The notes under the pieces: generated by a model
Database searches by the model: none
Told to the model about the DNA's origin: nothing
Seen by the model: only the letters and a program-made list of their open reading frames with translations
Translations under genes and position numbers: made by a program
Shown here: positions 6,524 to 13,005 of the stretch, piece by piece
Position numbering within the stretch: position 1 is the stretch's first letter
Layout: every line of letters begins with the position of its first letter
Assembly (NCBI GenBank): GCA_002359635.1
Contig: DENJ01000102.1
Coordinates: forward strand, 15,717-33,344
Length of the DNA stretch: 17,628 bases
Direction: 5' to 3'
Source: Burkholderiales bacterium UBA2647
Lineage (GTDB): Bacteria > Pseudomonadota > Gammaproteobacteria > Burkholderiales > Burkholderiaceae_E

Positions 6524-7264
6524 ATGGCGACCCACCTTGCCCATGACCGCAACGCGCAAACGCCTGCTGTCCAAGACAGCGATTTTCGAGGGCCTGTCAG
6601 GGTCCGCCAATCTCACACGCTCCGATATCAAGCGCCCCCTGTCCAAGAAGACGGATTTCAGGCGGATGAGGCTTGCGGCCTGAGTGATCTCGAATTGATC
6701 GCCGTCACTCTGCATAGGAACTACCGCGGCAGGCCAAGCCACACGAGCAAGCAGCGGCAGCTGCAAGGCGCAGCCAGGCGGCTTGCTGAAGCGGGCTCCT
6801 TGCGTGCGCTCTTGCAAAATGGGCCCCCAAGCTTGCAGGCAGCGCGCGAGTTGATTCGTCGCGCCCTTGCTGAAGACCTCAAGCAATGCAATGCCTTCCA
6901 TAACCCGCAAGCACTCGAACAATTTCTCAAGGTTTGGCTCAGCGATCGCCGTGTGGAGTGTTTTGCCGTGCTCTTTTTGAATGCGCAACATCAATTGATT
7001 CGTGCAGAAAACCTTTTTCAAGGCACGGTTACCCAAACAGCGGTTTATCCGCGTGAGATCGCGCGACGCGCCCTCGAACTCAATGCAGTGGCCGTCATTC
7101 TTGCCCATAATCACCCCTCCGGCACGCTTGAAGCGAGCCATGCCGATCGAATTCTTACCGAGGCCATCTGCCGTGCGCTGCAAACCATTGATGTCCGGGT
7201 GCTTGATCACATGATTGTTGGCGCAAACAATTGCCTATCGTTTGCACAACGCGGCTGGATTTAG
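6524..7264 (+). CDS. radC: RadC family JAB/MPN domain protein
   Basis: RadC proteins carry a JAMM-type metalloprotease-like fold; their cellular role is still debated, and the old link to DNA repair is doubtful. The C-terminal domain (about residues 125-246) is intact: Glu145 in RRVECFAVLFLN, then AHNHPSGTLEASHAD, which supplies His195, His197, Ser205 and Asp208 of the HxH-x7-S-x2-D metal site, and finally LDHMIVG and SFAQRGWI. The N-terminal half is divergent. LSDLELIAVTL matches the family, but the expected helix-hairpin-helix GLG-AKA segment is replaced by QNGPPSLQAAREL. The first 50 residues are unlike other RadC proteins and contain two related blocks, QTPAVQDSDF and QAPPVQEDGF. The ATG at 6524 has AGGAG 8 nt upstream. 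A second ORF in another frame overlaps this start. Confidence 0.9.
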   Translation: MATHLAHDRNAQTPAVQDSDFRGPVRVRQSHTLRYQAPPVQEDGFQADEACGLSDLELIAVTLHRNYRGRPSHTSKQRQLQGAARRLAEAGSLRALLQNGPPSLQAARELIRRALAEDLKQCNAFHNPQALEQFLKVWLSDRRVECFAVLFLNAQHQLIRAENLFQGTVTQTAVYPREIARRALELNAVAVILAHNHPSGTLEASHADRILTEAICRALQTIDVRVLDHMIVGANNCLSFAQRGWI

Positions 7265-7284
7265 ACAAACAGCGGCGCTGCGAA

Positions 7285-7313
7285 TTGCCCTTTTCGTAGC
7301 TTGGGTTTATAGT
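7285..7313 (+). promoter_or_regulatory. Predicted sigma-70 promoter for rho
   Basis: TTGCCC (7285-7290) and TATAGT (7308-7313) are separated by exactly 17 nt, giving 4 of 6 and 5 of 6 consensus matches. A start near 7320 would leave a leader of about 210 nt before rho, in keeping with the long leaders known for rho genes. Confidence 0.6.
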
Positions 7314-7385
7314 GTTCAGGCTTCTGCTAATCCCTGCAACGATTGAGAAGTTTCGCTCCATCGCGCTTGTATTCGTTCAGAGCCG

Positions 7386-7402
7386 CTTCAAGGTCCTTGA
7401 AG
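7386..7402 (+). repeat. Palindrome in the rho leader (CTTCAAGG-T-CCTTGAAG)
   Basis: Two perfect 8-nt arms flank a single T. As RNA it would give a 6-bp stem with a 5-nt loop; as DNA it could be an operator. It ends two bases before the ATG of the short leader ORF at 7405. Confidence 0.55.
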
Positions 7403-7530
7403 TGATGGCCGGTTCCCGACGATCAGGTGGCAGCACTTCACCCGCGTCTGAACCTAAACCCACCCCATGATCGTCGCCCCCCGGGATTACAGCCTTTTGC
7501 GCCCACCGACAATCTTTTTGATTGAATTCC

Positions 7531-8793
7531 ATGCATTTATCTGACCTGAAGGCATTGCATATTTCGCAGCTGATTGAGATGGCCCAAGGCCTCGAGATCG
7601 AAAACGCCAACCGCATGCGCAAACAAGAGCTGATGTTTGCGATCCTTAAGCGAAAGGCAAAACTCGGCGAATCGATCTTTGGCGATGGCGTCCTCGAGAT
7701 TCTCCCGGACGGCTTTGGCTTCCTCAGAACACCTGAGACCTCCTACCTCGCAAGCCCGGACGACATCTACATCTCGCCATCGCAAATCCGTCGTTTTAAT
7801 CTTCATACGGGCGACGCCATCGAAGGCGAGGTCCGCACGCCCAAGGACGGTGAGCGCTACTTTGCCCTGGTGAAGGTCGATAAGATTAACGATCAGGCAC
7901 CAGAGGCCTCAAAGAACAAGATTCTTTTTGAGAATCTCGTGCCCCTACATCCCGACCAAATGCTTCCTCTCGAGCGAGACATCAAGAGCGAAGAGAACAT
8001 CACCGGCCGGATTATTGACATGATTGCGCCAATCGGTAAGGGTCAGCGAGGTTTGATTGTCGCGCCCCCCAAGAGCGGTAAGACTGTGATGATGCAGCAT
8101 GTTGCTCACGCCTTAAAAGCGAATCACCCGGACATTGTCTTGATTGTCCTTTTGATCGACGAACGCCCCGAAGAGGTGACCGAGATGCAACGATCGGTGC
8201 GTGGCGAGGTGGTTGCATCGACTTTTGACGAGCCCGCCACCCGCCATGTTCAAGTTGCCGAGATGGTGATTGAAAAGGCCAAAAGGCTTGTGGAGCATAA
8301 AAAGGACGTGGTGATTTTGCTCGATTCAATCACCCGACTTGCGCGCGCCTACAACACCGTCGTGCCCTCCTCGGGCAAAGTGCTCACGGGCGGTGTGGAT
8401 GCCAATGCACTTCAACGTCCCAAGCGCTTTTTCGGCGCTGCCCGCAACATCGAAGAGGGCGGATCACTCACCATCATCGCGACAGCCCTGATCGACACAG
8501 GTTCGCGGATGGACGAAGTCATTTACGAGGAGTTCAAGGGCACGGGCAACATGGAAATCCATTTGAATCGGCGGATGATGGAAAAACGTGTTTATCCCGC
8601 GATGGACATTAATCGCTCGGGCACACGCCGGGAAGAACTCTTGATCGCCAAGGACATGCTGCAAAAAATATGGATCCTGCGCAAACTTTTGCATGACATG
8701 GATGAGATCGAAGCGATGGAGTTCATGCTTGACAAAATGAAGATGACCAAAAACAACGGCGAGTTTTTTGATTTGATGCGTCGAGGTGGTTAG
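7531..8793 (+). CDS. rho: Transcription termination factor Rho
   Basis: Rho is the hexameric RNA-dependent ATPase/helicase that ends transcription at non-intrinsic terminators. This 420-residue copy is full length. The N-terminal domain (MHLSDLKALHISQLIEMA through KRKAKLGE) is followed by the RNA-binding fold with GFGFLR at about 62-67 and YISPSQIRRF. The ATPase core has Walker A APPKSGKT (178-185), Walker B VVILLD (260-265), the Q-loop region VPSSGKVLTGGVDANAL, and the R-loop KGTGNMEIHLNR. The ATG at 7531 gives the classic Rho N-terminus; a TTG at 7522 would add three residues. The usual neighbour trxA is absent upstream, where radC is found instead, while rpmE2 follows. No ribosome site is evident before the start. 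Confidence 0.98.
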   Translation: MHLSDLKALHISQLIEMAQGLEIENANRMRKQELMFAILKRKAKLGESIFGDGVLEILPDGFGFLRTPETSYLASPDDIYISPSQIRRFNLHTGDAIEGEVRTPKDGERYFALVKVDKINDQAPEASKNKILFENLVPLHPDQMLPLERDIKSEENITGRIIDMIAPIGKGQRGLIVAPPKSGKTVMMQHVAHALKANHPDIVLIVLLIDERPEEVTEMQRSVRGEVVASTFDEPATRHVQVAEMVIEKAKRLVEHKKDVVILLDSITRLARAYNTVVPSSGKVLTGGVDANALQRPKRFFGAARNIEEGGSLTIIATALIDTGSRMDEVIYEEFKGTGNMEIHLNRRMMEKRVYPAMDINRSGTRREELLIAKDMLQKIWILRKLLHDMDEIEAMEFMLDKMKMTKNNGEFFDLMRRGG

Positions 8794-8810
8794 GAAAGCC
8801 AATCAGCCTG

Positions 8811-8816
8811 TATAAT
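8811..8816 (+). promoter_or_regulatory. Possible -10 element TATAAT before rpmE2
   Basis: A perfect TATAAT lies 27 nt before the rpmE2 ATG. No good -35 is present at 16-18 nt upstream, so this may be an activator-dependent promoter or chance; read-through from rho is the alternative. Confidence 0.35.
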
Positions 8817-8843
8817 CGAGGGTTTTCTTGTCTGGGATTAGCT

Positions 8844-9107
8844 ATGAAAGAAGGCATCCACCCCAATTTCCGCGAGGTTGTGTTTCAGGACATGACCAAC
8901 GGTAAACAGTTCATTATCCGTTCGACGGCACCTGCGCGTGAGAAGGTCACAATCGACGGCAAAGAGTACCCCTTGTTCAAGCTCGATACGAGTTCGGAAT
9001 CACACCCCTTTTATACCGGCGCTCAACAACGGGTGCTTGAAACCGGTCGGGTTGAGAAATTTCGCCAGAAATTCGCCCGTGCAGGCGGCGCCAAGCGTAA
9101 CGTTTGA
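8844..9107 (+). CDS. rpmE2: 50S ribosomal protein L31 type B
   Basis: This 87-residue protein belongs to the type B (YkgM) form of ribosomal protein L31, located on the large subunit near the intersubunit bridge. MKEGIHPNFREVVFQDM, then STAPAREKVTIDGKEYPLFKLD and SHPFYTGAQQRVLETGRVEKF, are typical. It has no cysteine, so it is the zinc-independent form, which other bacteria induce when zinc is scarce; in many betaproteobacteria it sits directly after rho, as here. Whether this genome also has the zinc-binding type A form cannot be seen. Its TGA stop overlaps the TTG start of the next gene (TTGA), so the ribosomal gene may drive translation of a membrane glycosyltransferase. Confidence 0.97.
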   Translation: MKEGIHPNFREVVFQDMTNGKQFIIRSTAPAREKVTIDGKEYPLFKLDTSSESHPFYTGAQQRVLETGRVEKFRQKFARAGGAKRNV

Positions 9108-10900
9108 AACCTTTTCTGGTCACCGAACCCCAGGCGGGACGCGTTCCCCTCTGGGGTTTGTTGTTTTTAGCCTTGCTCTATGCCCTCCCGGGTTTGCTAG
9201 GGCGCGATCCCTGGCGAGGTGATGACGCGCTCGGTTTTGGGGTCGCGTTCAACATGCTGCTTGCCCTCGAGGCTGGCGACTTCGATGGCTGGCTGATCAG
9301 CAGGCTTCCGGCCGTCTTGCTGCCCGACGAAGGCCCCTTACCGTTTTGGATTGCCTCGCTCCTTGGCCTGCTGAGTCAACGCGTCGGCATCGATTTTTCT
9401 TTTTTCACCAGGCTGTTGTGGGTGGCGTCCTGGCTGGCAACGCTGGCGCTCTGTTGGCGAGCGGTTTACAGCTTGAGCCGGCGCCCAGAGTGGATGCCAC
9501 ACGACCCGATTGGTATCGCAGCCAGTCCACGCAAACTTGCAGCCTCGCTGGCTGACAGCAGCGTCTTATTGCTGCTTGCAACCGTAGGCCTGGTTGAAAG
9601 GGTTCATGAGACCTCCCCAGAGGCCTTTGCCATGCTGATCATGGCAGCTGCTTTTTATTGCCTGGCTTGGAGCCTCGATTCACCGCGTCAAGCAAGCTGG
9701 TTGTTCGGGCTGATCGTTTCGGCAGCATGGCTGAGTAAAGGCCTCTGGTTCGGGCTCGCGATCGCGCTTGCCATGCTTTTGCTGGTCACGCTATCCCCCC
9801 ACTGGCGAAGCATCGCCAAGGTGATGGTGCCGCGTGCCGGCATAGCGCTTGCCGCAAGCCTCGGCTTATGGTTCTGGCTGATGTACCGAGAAGGCCCCAT
9901 CACCACCGCGTCGGACGACGCATCAGCGCAGCTGCTAAGGCAGCGCTGGATGTCGGCCTGGTGGTCGGTGCAGCTCGGCGGCCCAGTCAAGGGGCTTGCT
10001 GGTCGCTTGTATGATCTTTTGCGAGAACCTTGGTGGTTTTTCTGGCCCGTTTGGCCAGGGGCCGTCTGGGCCTTATGGTGCTTGCGTGAGCGATGCCGTG
10101 AGCCCAGCCTTATTGCCCCCATCAGCATCATTGTGGCGATCCTCCTCTTGAGCCCGCTTGCCCATGGATCGACGCTTGCCTGGCTGATGCCCTTGGCGAT
10201 TCCGCTTGCTGCGTTGGCAGCCCTTGGGCTGCCGACTTTGCGCCGAGGTCTTGTCCAGTTTGTGGACTGGTACGCGGTGCTGATTTACGGTCTGATCGCC
10301 TTGATGTTTTGGGCTTATTACCTTGCCTGGCTGATCGGCTGGCCCGAAAAAATGGCCTACCGCATGGGCATTTTAGCCAGGGGCGACGAAGCGACGAGCT
10401 TTTGGCTGGGAAGCCTGGCCGCCTTGATCATCAGCCTGGCATGGATGGTGATCCTTGGCTGGCGGCTTTCCAGGCAAGCTGCTGTGCTGTGGAAACCTGT
10501 ACTCCTCGCTTCAAGTGGCCTGGTACTGATTTGGTTCTTGTTTCAGATGCTTTTTTTGGAAGCACACAACACACGCAATTCCTACCGTGAGATGGCAGCG
10601 CAAGCCAAGGCGGCAGTGGATCGTAAGCAGACCCAGCTCGTCATCAGCGACCATCATGCTTGCTTCCTCCCCGATCAGGTGCGCCCAAGTGTTCAGGCAA
10701 GCCTGCAATGGTTTGCCGGTTTTCAATTTTCTGAACGCCCCGATTGCGCCTGGCGATTGATTCAAGACAGTGGCGAGGCAGTGAGTCTTCTAGCGCCCCC
10801 CCTGCCGGGTTGGGATCTTTTTTGGGTTGGTTCGCGACGGGGCGAGAACAGTGAACGATTTCGCCTCTACCTCAGACACGCTGCGATCGAGCGCTCCTGA
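9104..10900 (+). CDS. Polytopic membrane glycosyltransferase of the GT-C fold (ArnT/PMT-like)
   Basis: This 598-residue protein has a large hydrophobic N-terminal part with about a dozen membrane helices up to roughly residue 480, and a C-terminal soluble tail of about 115 residues. The first loop after helix 1 contains GRDPWRGDDALGFGVA (residues 33-48), which corresponds to the acidic metal/substrate motif of lipid-phosphate-sugar glycosyltransferases. PDEGPLPFWIASLLGLL resembles their second conserved loop. Such enzymes use a polyprenyl-phosphate sugar donor on the outer face of the inner membrane; the acceptor could be a lipid or a protein and is unknown here. The only credible start is a TTG at 9104 that overlaps the rpmE2 stop, with no strong ribosome site, so coupling is likely. 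Its stop overlaps the MATE start by ATGA-type overlap. Family level is fairly sure, function is not. Confidence 0.75.
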   Translation: MKPFLVTEPQAGRVPLWGLLFLALLYALPGLLGRDPWRGDDALGFGVAFNMLLALEAGDFDGWLISRLPAVLLPDEGPLPFWIASLLGLLSQRVGIDFSFFTRLLWVASWLATLALCWRAVYSLSRRPEWMPHDPIGIAASPRKLAASLADSSVLLLLATVGLVERVHETSPEAFAMLIMAAAFYCLAWSLDSPRQASWLFGLIVSAAWLSKGLWFGLAIALAMLLLVTLSPHWRSIAKVMVPRAGIALAASLGLWFWLMYREGPITTASDDASAQLLRQRWMSAWWSVQLGGPVKGLAGRLYDLLREPWWFFWPVWPGAVWALWCLRERCREPSLIAPISIIVAILLLSPLAHGSTLAWLMPLAIPLAALAALGLPTLRRGLVQFVDWYAVLIYGLIALMFWAYYLAWLIGWPEKMAYRMGILARGDEATSFWLGSLAALIISLAWMVILGWRLSRQAAVLWKPVLLASSGLVLIWFLFQMLFLEAHNTRNSYREMAAQAKAAVDRKQTQLVISDHHACFLPDQVRPSVQASLQWFAGFQFSERPDCAWRLIQDSGEAVSLLAPPLPGWDLFWVGSRRGENSERFRLYLRHAAIERS

Positions 10901-12273
10901 TGCAAACAAGCGCCCCGCTCAAGCAGCTCTTAAAGCTGGCAGGCCCTGTCTTGGTGAGTCAGCTCGCGGTGATGGCCAACGGGGTGATCGATACTGTGAT
11001 GGCAGGCCAGTTGTCCTCCACTGAACTTGCAGGCTTGGGGCTGGGAACCAGCATTTACATCATCGCTTATGTGAGCTTACTCAGTGTACTGCTGGGTCTC
11101 TCGCCCATTGTGGCCCAGCATGTGGGCGCCGGACGGATCGACGCTATCGGCCTCGCGTTTCGACAGTCCTTGCTGCTGGCACTGATCCTAGGCGTCATCG
11201 GGACCTTGGTGCTGAGCCAAACCAGGTTTTGGAGTCAGCTCTCCGGGGCACCGCTTGACGTTGCTCAAAAAGTCGAGGCCTATCTTTTCTGGTGTGCGCT
11301 GGGTGTTATCCCGGCACTGATCGTACGCGCCTTCTCCGCGCTATGTACCGCAGTATCCCGTCCGCGACTGGTGATGTGGGTCAATCTTGCAAGCCTATGC
11401 TTTAAGGTACCGCTCAACGCTGTGCTGATGTATGGCTGGGGCGATTTCGGTATCGACGCGATGGGCGCAGCAGGCGCTGCCTGCAGCAGTTGCATCCTTG
11501 CCTTGGCCAGTGCGATTGCCGTGCTGGGTCTGGCGACGATTGATCAAGGCCTTAAGCGCTATCGGCTGTTGGGAAGCCTGCGTCCGGATCGCAAACAACT
11601 CTCCGAACTGCTTCGCCTCGGTTTGCCCATCGGCGGCACTGCCTTTATCGATGTGAGCGCTTTTGCATCGATTGCCTTGCTGATCGCACCCTTTGGCGCT
11701 GCGGCCTCTGCCAGCCAGCAAATCGCATCAAGCCTGACCGGCGTCGTTTATATGTTTTCGCTCTCGCTCGCAAATGCCACGATGGTCCTCACCGCGCAAC
11801 GTTTGGGCGCTGAACGTGTCCATGAAGCGCGCGAAATGGCTCGACTTGGCATGACGACGGCGATGACAACAGCAGCGTTCATGGCAGTCTGTCTTTTCGT
11901 TGGCAAGGACACCCTGGCCAGGGCCTACGCCACAGACCCCGCAGTTGCCGAGACAGCGGCGCTGCTGATTGCATGGCTTGCGATTCATCAGTGGCTTGAC
12001 AGCTTGCAACTGCAATACGCTTTTGTATTGCGTGCTCACAAGATTGCAAGCCTGCCCTTTTGGATTTATGTCGCCTGCTTGTGGGGCATCGGGCTCGGCG
12101 GCGGCGCCTGGTTGAGCTTTTCGGGTTGGTTTGGCAGCTTCAACGATGCTCGCGCCTTTTGGTGGGCCGGCGTGATCGCTTGCGCTGCCGCTTCAATCGG
12201 CTTAGGCATGCTCGCTCAGCAGACCTGGCGACGGGTTCTCGCGACCTGCCCGCAAAGTCCACCGGGTCACTGA
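10900..12273 (+). CDS. MATE family efflux transporter (NorM-like)
   Basis: This 457-residue protein is a multidrug and toxin extrusion exporter, predicted to have twelve membrane helices and to use a Na+ or H+ gradient. The opening LLKLAGPVLVSQLAVMANGVIDTVMAG is very typical of the first MATE helix, and LSPIVAQHVGAGR and the second-half LLRLGLPIGGTAFIDVSAFASIALLI, with SLSLANATMVLTAQRLGA, reproduce the internal two-fold repeat of the family. It begins with ATG overlapping the TGA of the glycosyltransferase gene, making a rpmE2-glycosyltransferase-MATE string with no gaps. This suggests co-expression and possibly a shared envelope-related task, although MATE genes often sit in unrelated operons. 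Its 3' end overlaps the convergent orn gene by 7 nt. Confidence 0.93.
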   Translation: MQTSAPLKQLLKLAGPVLVSQLAVMANGVIDTVMAGQLSSTELAGLGLGTSIYIIAYVSLLSVLLGLSPIVAQHVGAGRIDAIGLAFRQSLLLALILGVIGTLVLSQTRFWSQLSGAPLDVAQKVEAYLFWCALGVIPALIVRAFSALCTAVSRPRLVMWVNLASLCFKVPLNAVLMYGWGDFGIDAMGAAGAACSSCILALASAIAVLGLATIDQGLKRYRLLGSLRPDRKQLSELLRLGLPIGGTAFIDVSAFASIALLIAPFGAAASASQQIASSLTGVVYMFSLSLANATMVLTAQRLGAERVHEAREMARLGMTTAMTTAAFMAVCLFVGKDTLARAYATDPAVAETAALLIAWLAIHQWLDSLQLQYAFVLRAHKIASLPFWIYVACLWGIGLGGGAWLSFSGWFGSFNDARAFWWAGVIACAAASIGLGMLAQQTWRRVLATCPQSPPGH

Positions 12274-12887
12274 AGGCGCAGAAAATGTTCCCTGTAGTAG
12301 CGTAGCTCGTCGATTGATTCTCGGATATCTGCGAGTGCCGTGTGGGCCGAGCGCTTCTCAAACCCCTTTGCAAGTTCAGGTCGCCATCGTTTGCAGAGCT
12401 CTTTGAGCGTGCTGACGTCCAAATTGCGGTAATGGAAATAGCGCTCGAGTTCAGGCATGTAGCGAGCCATGAATCTTCGGTCCTGCCCGATGCTATTGCC
12501 GCACAGCGGGGACTTTCCAGCGGGCACCCACGATGAGAGGAAATCCAGCATATAAAGCTCCGCATCCCTTTCGCTTTGCTGGCTTTGCTTCACCCTGTCG
12601 ATAAGGCCACTGCGGCCATGGGTTCCCTTGTTCCAGGCATCCATGGCATCGAGGACTGCATCGGGCTGATGTATCGCGATGGCCTCGCTCTCAGCCAAGC
12701 AGTTCAACTGGCTATCTGTCACCACCGTGGCCACCTCCAAGATTCGGTCGACCTCGGGGCGTAAACCACTCATTTCCATATCTAACCAAACAAGATAGGT
12801 TTCGTTGGGCCGCTGCTCGCCGGCATCTAAAGGCTTACTGCGCGCGGGCTCAGCATTAAGTTCCGGTTTCAATAGCGGTTCGCTCAT
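12267..12887 (-). CDS. orn: Oligoribonuclease
   Basis: Orn is the 3'-5' exoribonuclease that degrades 2- to 5-nt RNA fragments, and pGpG from cyclic-di-GMP turnover, to mononucleotides. The DEDDh catalytic set is complete: Asp36 and Glu38 in WLDMEMSGL, Asp136 in GNSIGQDRRFM, and His182 and Asp187 in HTALADIRES. RNLDVSTLKEL between them is a family signature. The protein is 206 residues, about 25 longer than typical because of a polar N-terminal extension. I chose the ATG at 12887, 9 nt after AGAGG; the in-frame GTG at 12890 is immediately before it. It is convergent with and overlaps the MATE gene, and divergent from the M48 protease gene across about 118 bp. Confidence 0.96.
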   Translation of the reverse strand: MSEPLLKPELNAEPARSKPLDAGEQRPNETYLVWLDMEMSGLRPEVDRILEVATVVTDSQLNCLAESEAIAIHQPDAVLDAMDAWNKGTHGRSGLIDRVKQSQQSERDAELYMLDFLSSWVPAGKSPLCGNSIGQDRRFMARYMPELERYFHYRNLDVSTLKELCKRWRPELAKGFEKRSAHTALADIRESIDELRYYREHFLRLQ

Positions 12888-13005
12888 CACATAAGGCCTC
12901 TTGATTGAGGGGCAGATGAAACTTGTCTTGGGGAAACATCAATGCTCATACAGGCTTACCGGGTTGCGTTTAAGATGCAATTATCGCTGACCCATTGATT
13001 GCCAC

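Larger units (their letters stand above)
7265..7530 (+). promoter_or_regulatory. rho 5' leader region with inverted repeats and a C-rich, G-poor stretch
   Basis: No recognised gene lies in these 266 nt. What can be seen is a promoter (7285-7313), a near-perfect palindrome with 8-nt arms at 7386-7402, a 9-nt inverted repeat (7417-7425 with 7468-7476), and a C-rich, G-poor stretch at about 7431-7467, such as Rho binds. Two very short overlapping ORFs are also present (7405-7470 and 7467-7544); the second ends 11 nt past the rho ATG. There is no clear Shine-Dalgarno before rho. In E. coli, rho is autoregulated by Rho-dependent attenuation in its leader; a similar role here is inference. Confidence 0.5.

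Noticed and set aside
6452..7210. 252-codon open frame on the minus strand opposite radC
   Set aside because: It is antisense to the intact JAMM domain of radC, runs across that gene and shows no recognisable motif.
7312..7470. Possible 52-residue gene from GTG 7312 in the rho leader
   Set aside because: The start codon lies inside the predicted -10 element, so the transcript would not contain it, and no ribosome site precedes it; only the shorter 7405-7470 part was kept as a leader ORF.
9688..10131. 147-codon minus-strand frame inside the glycosyltransferase gene
   Set aside because: It is opposite membrane helices of a well-supported gene and has low-complexity content typical of antisense frames.
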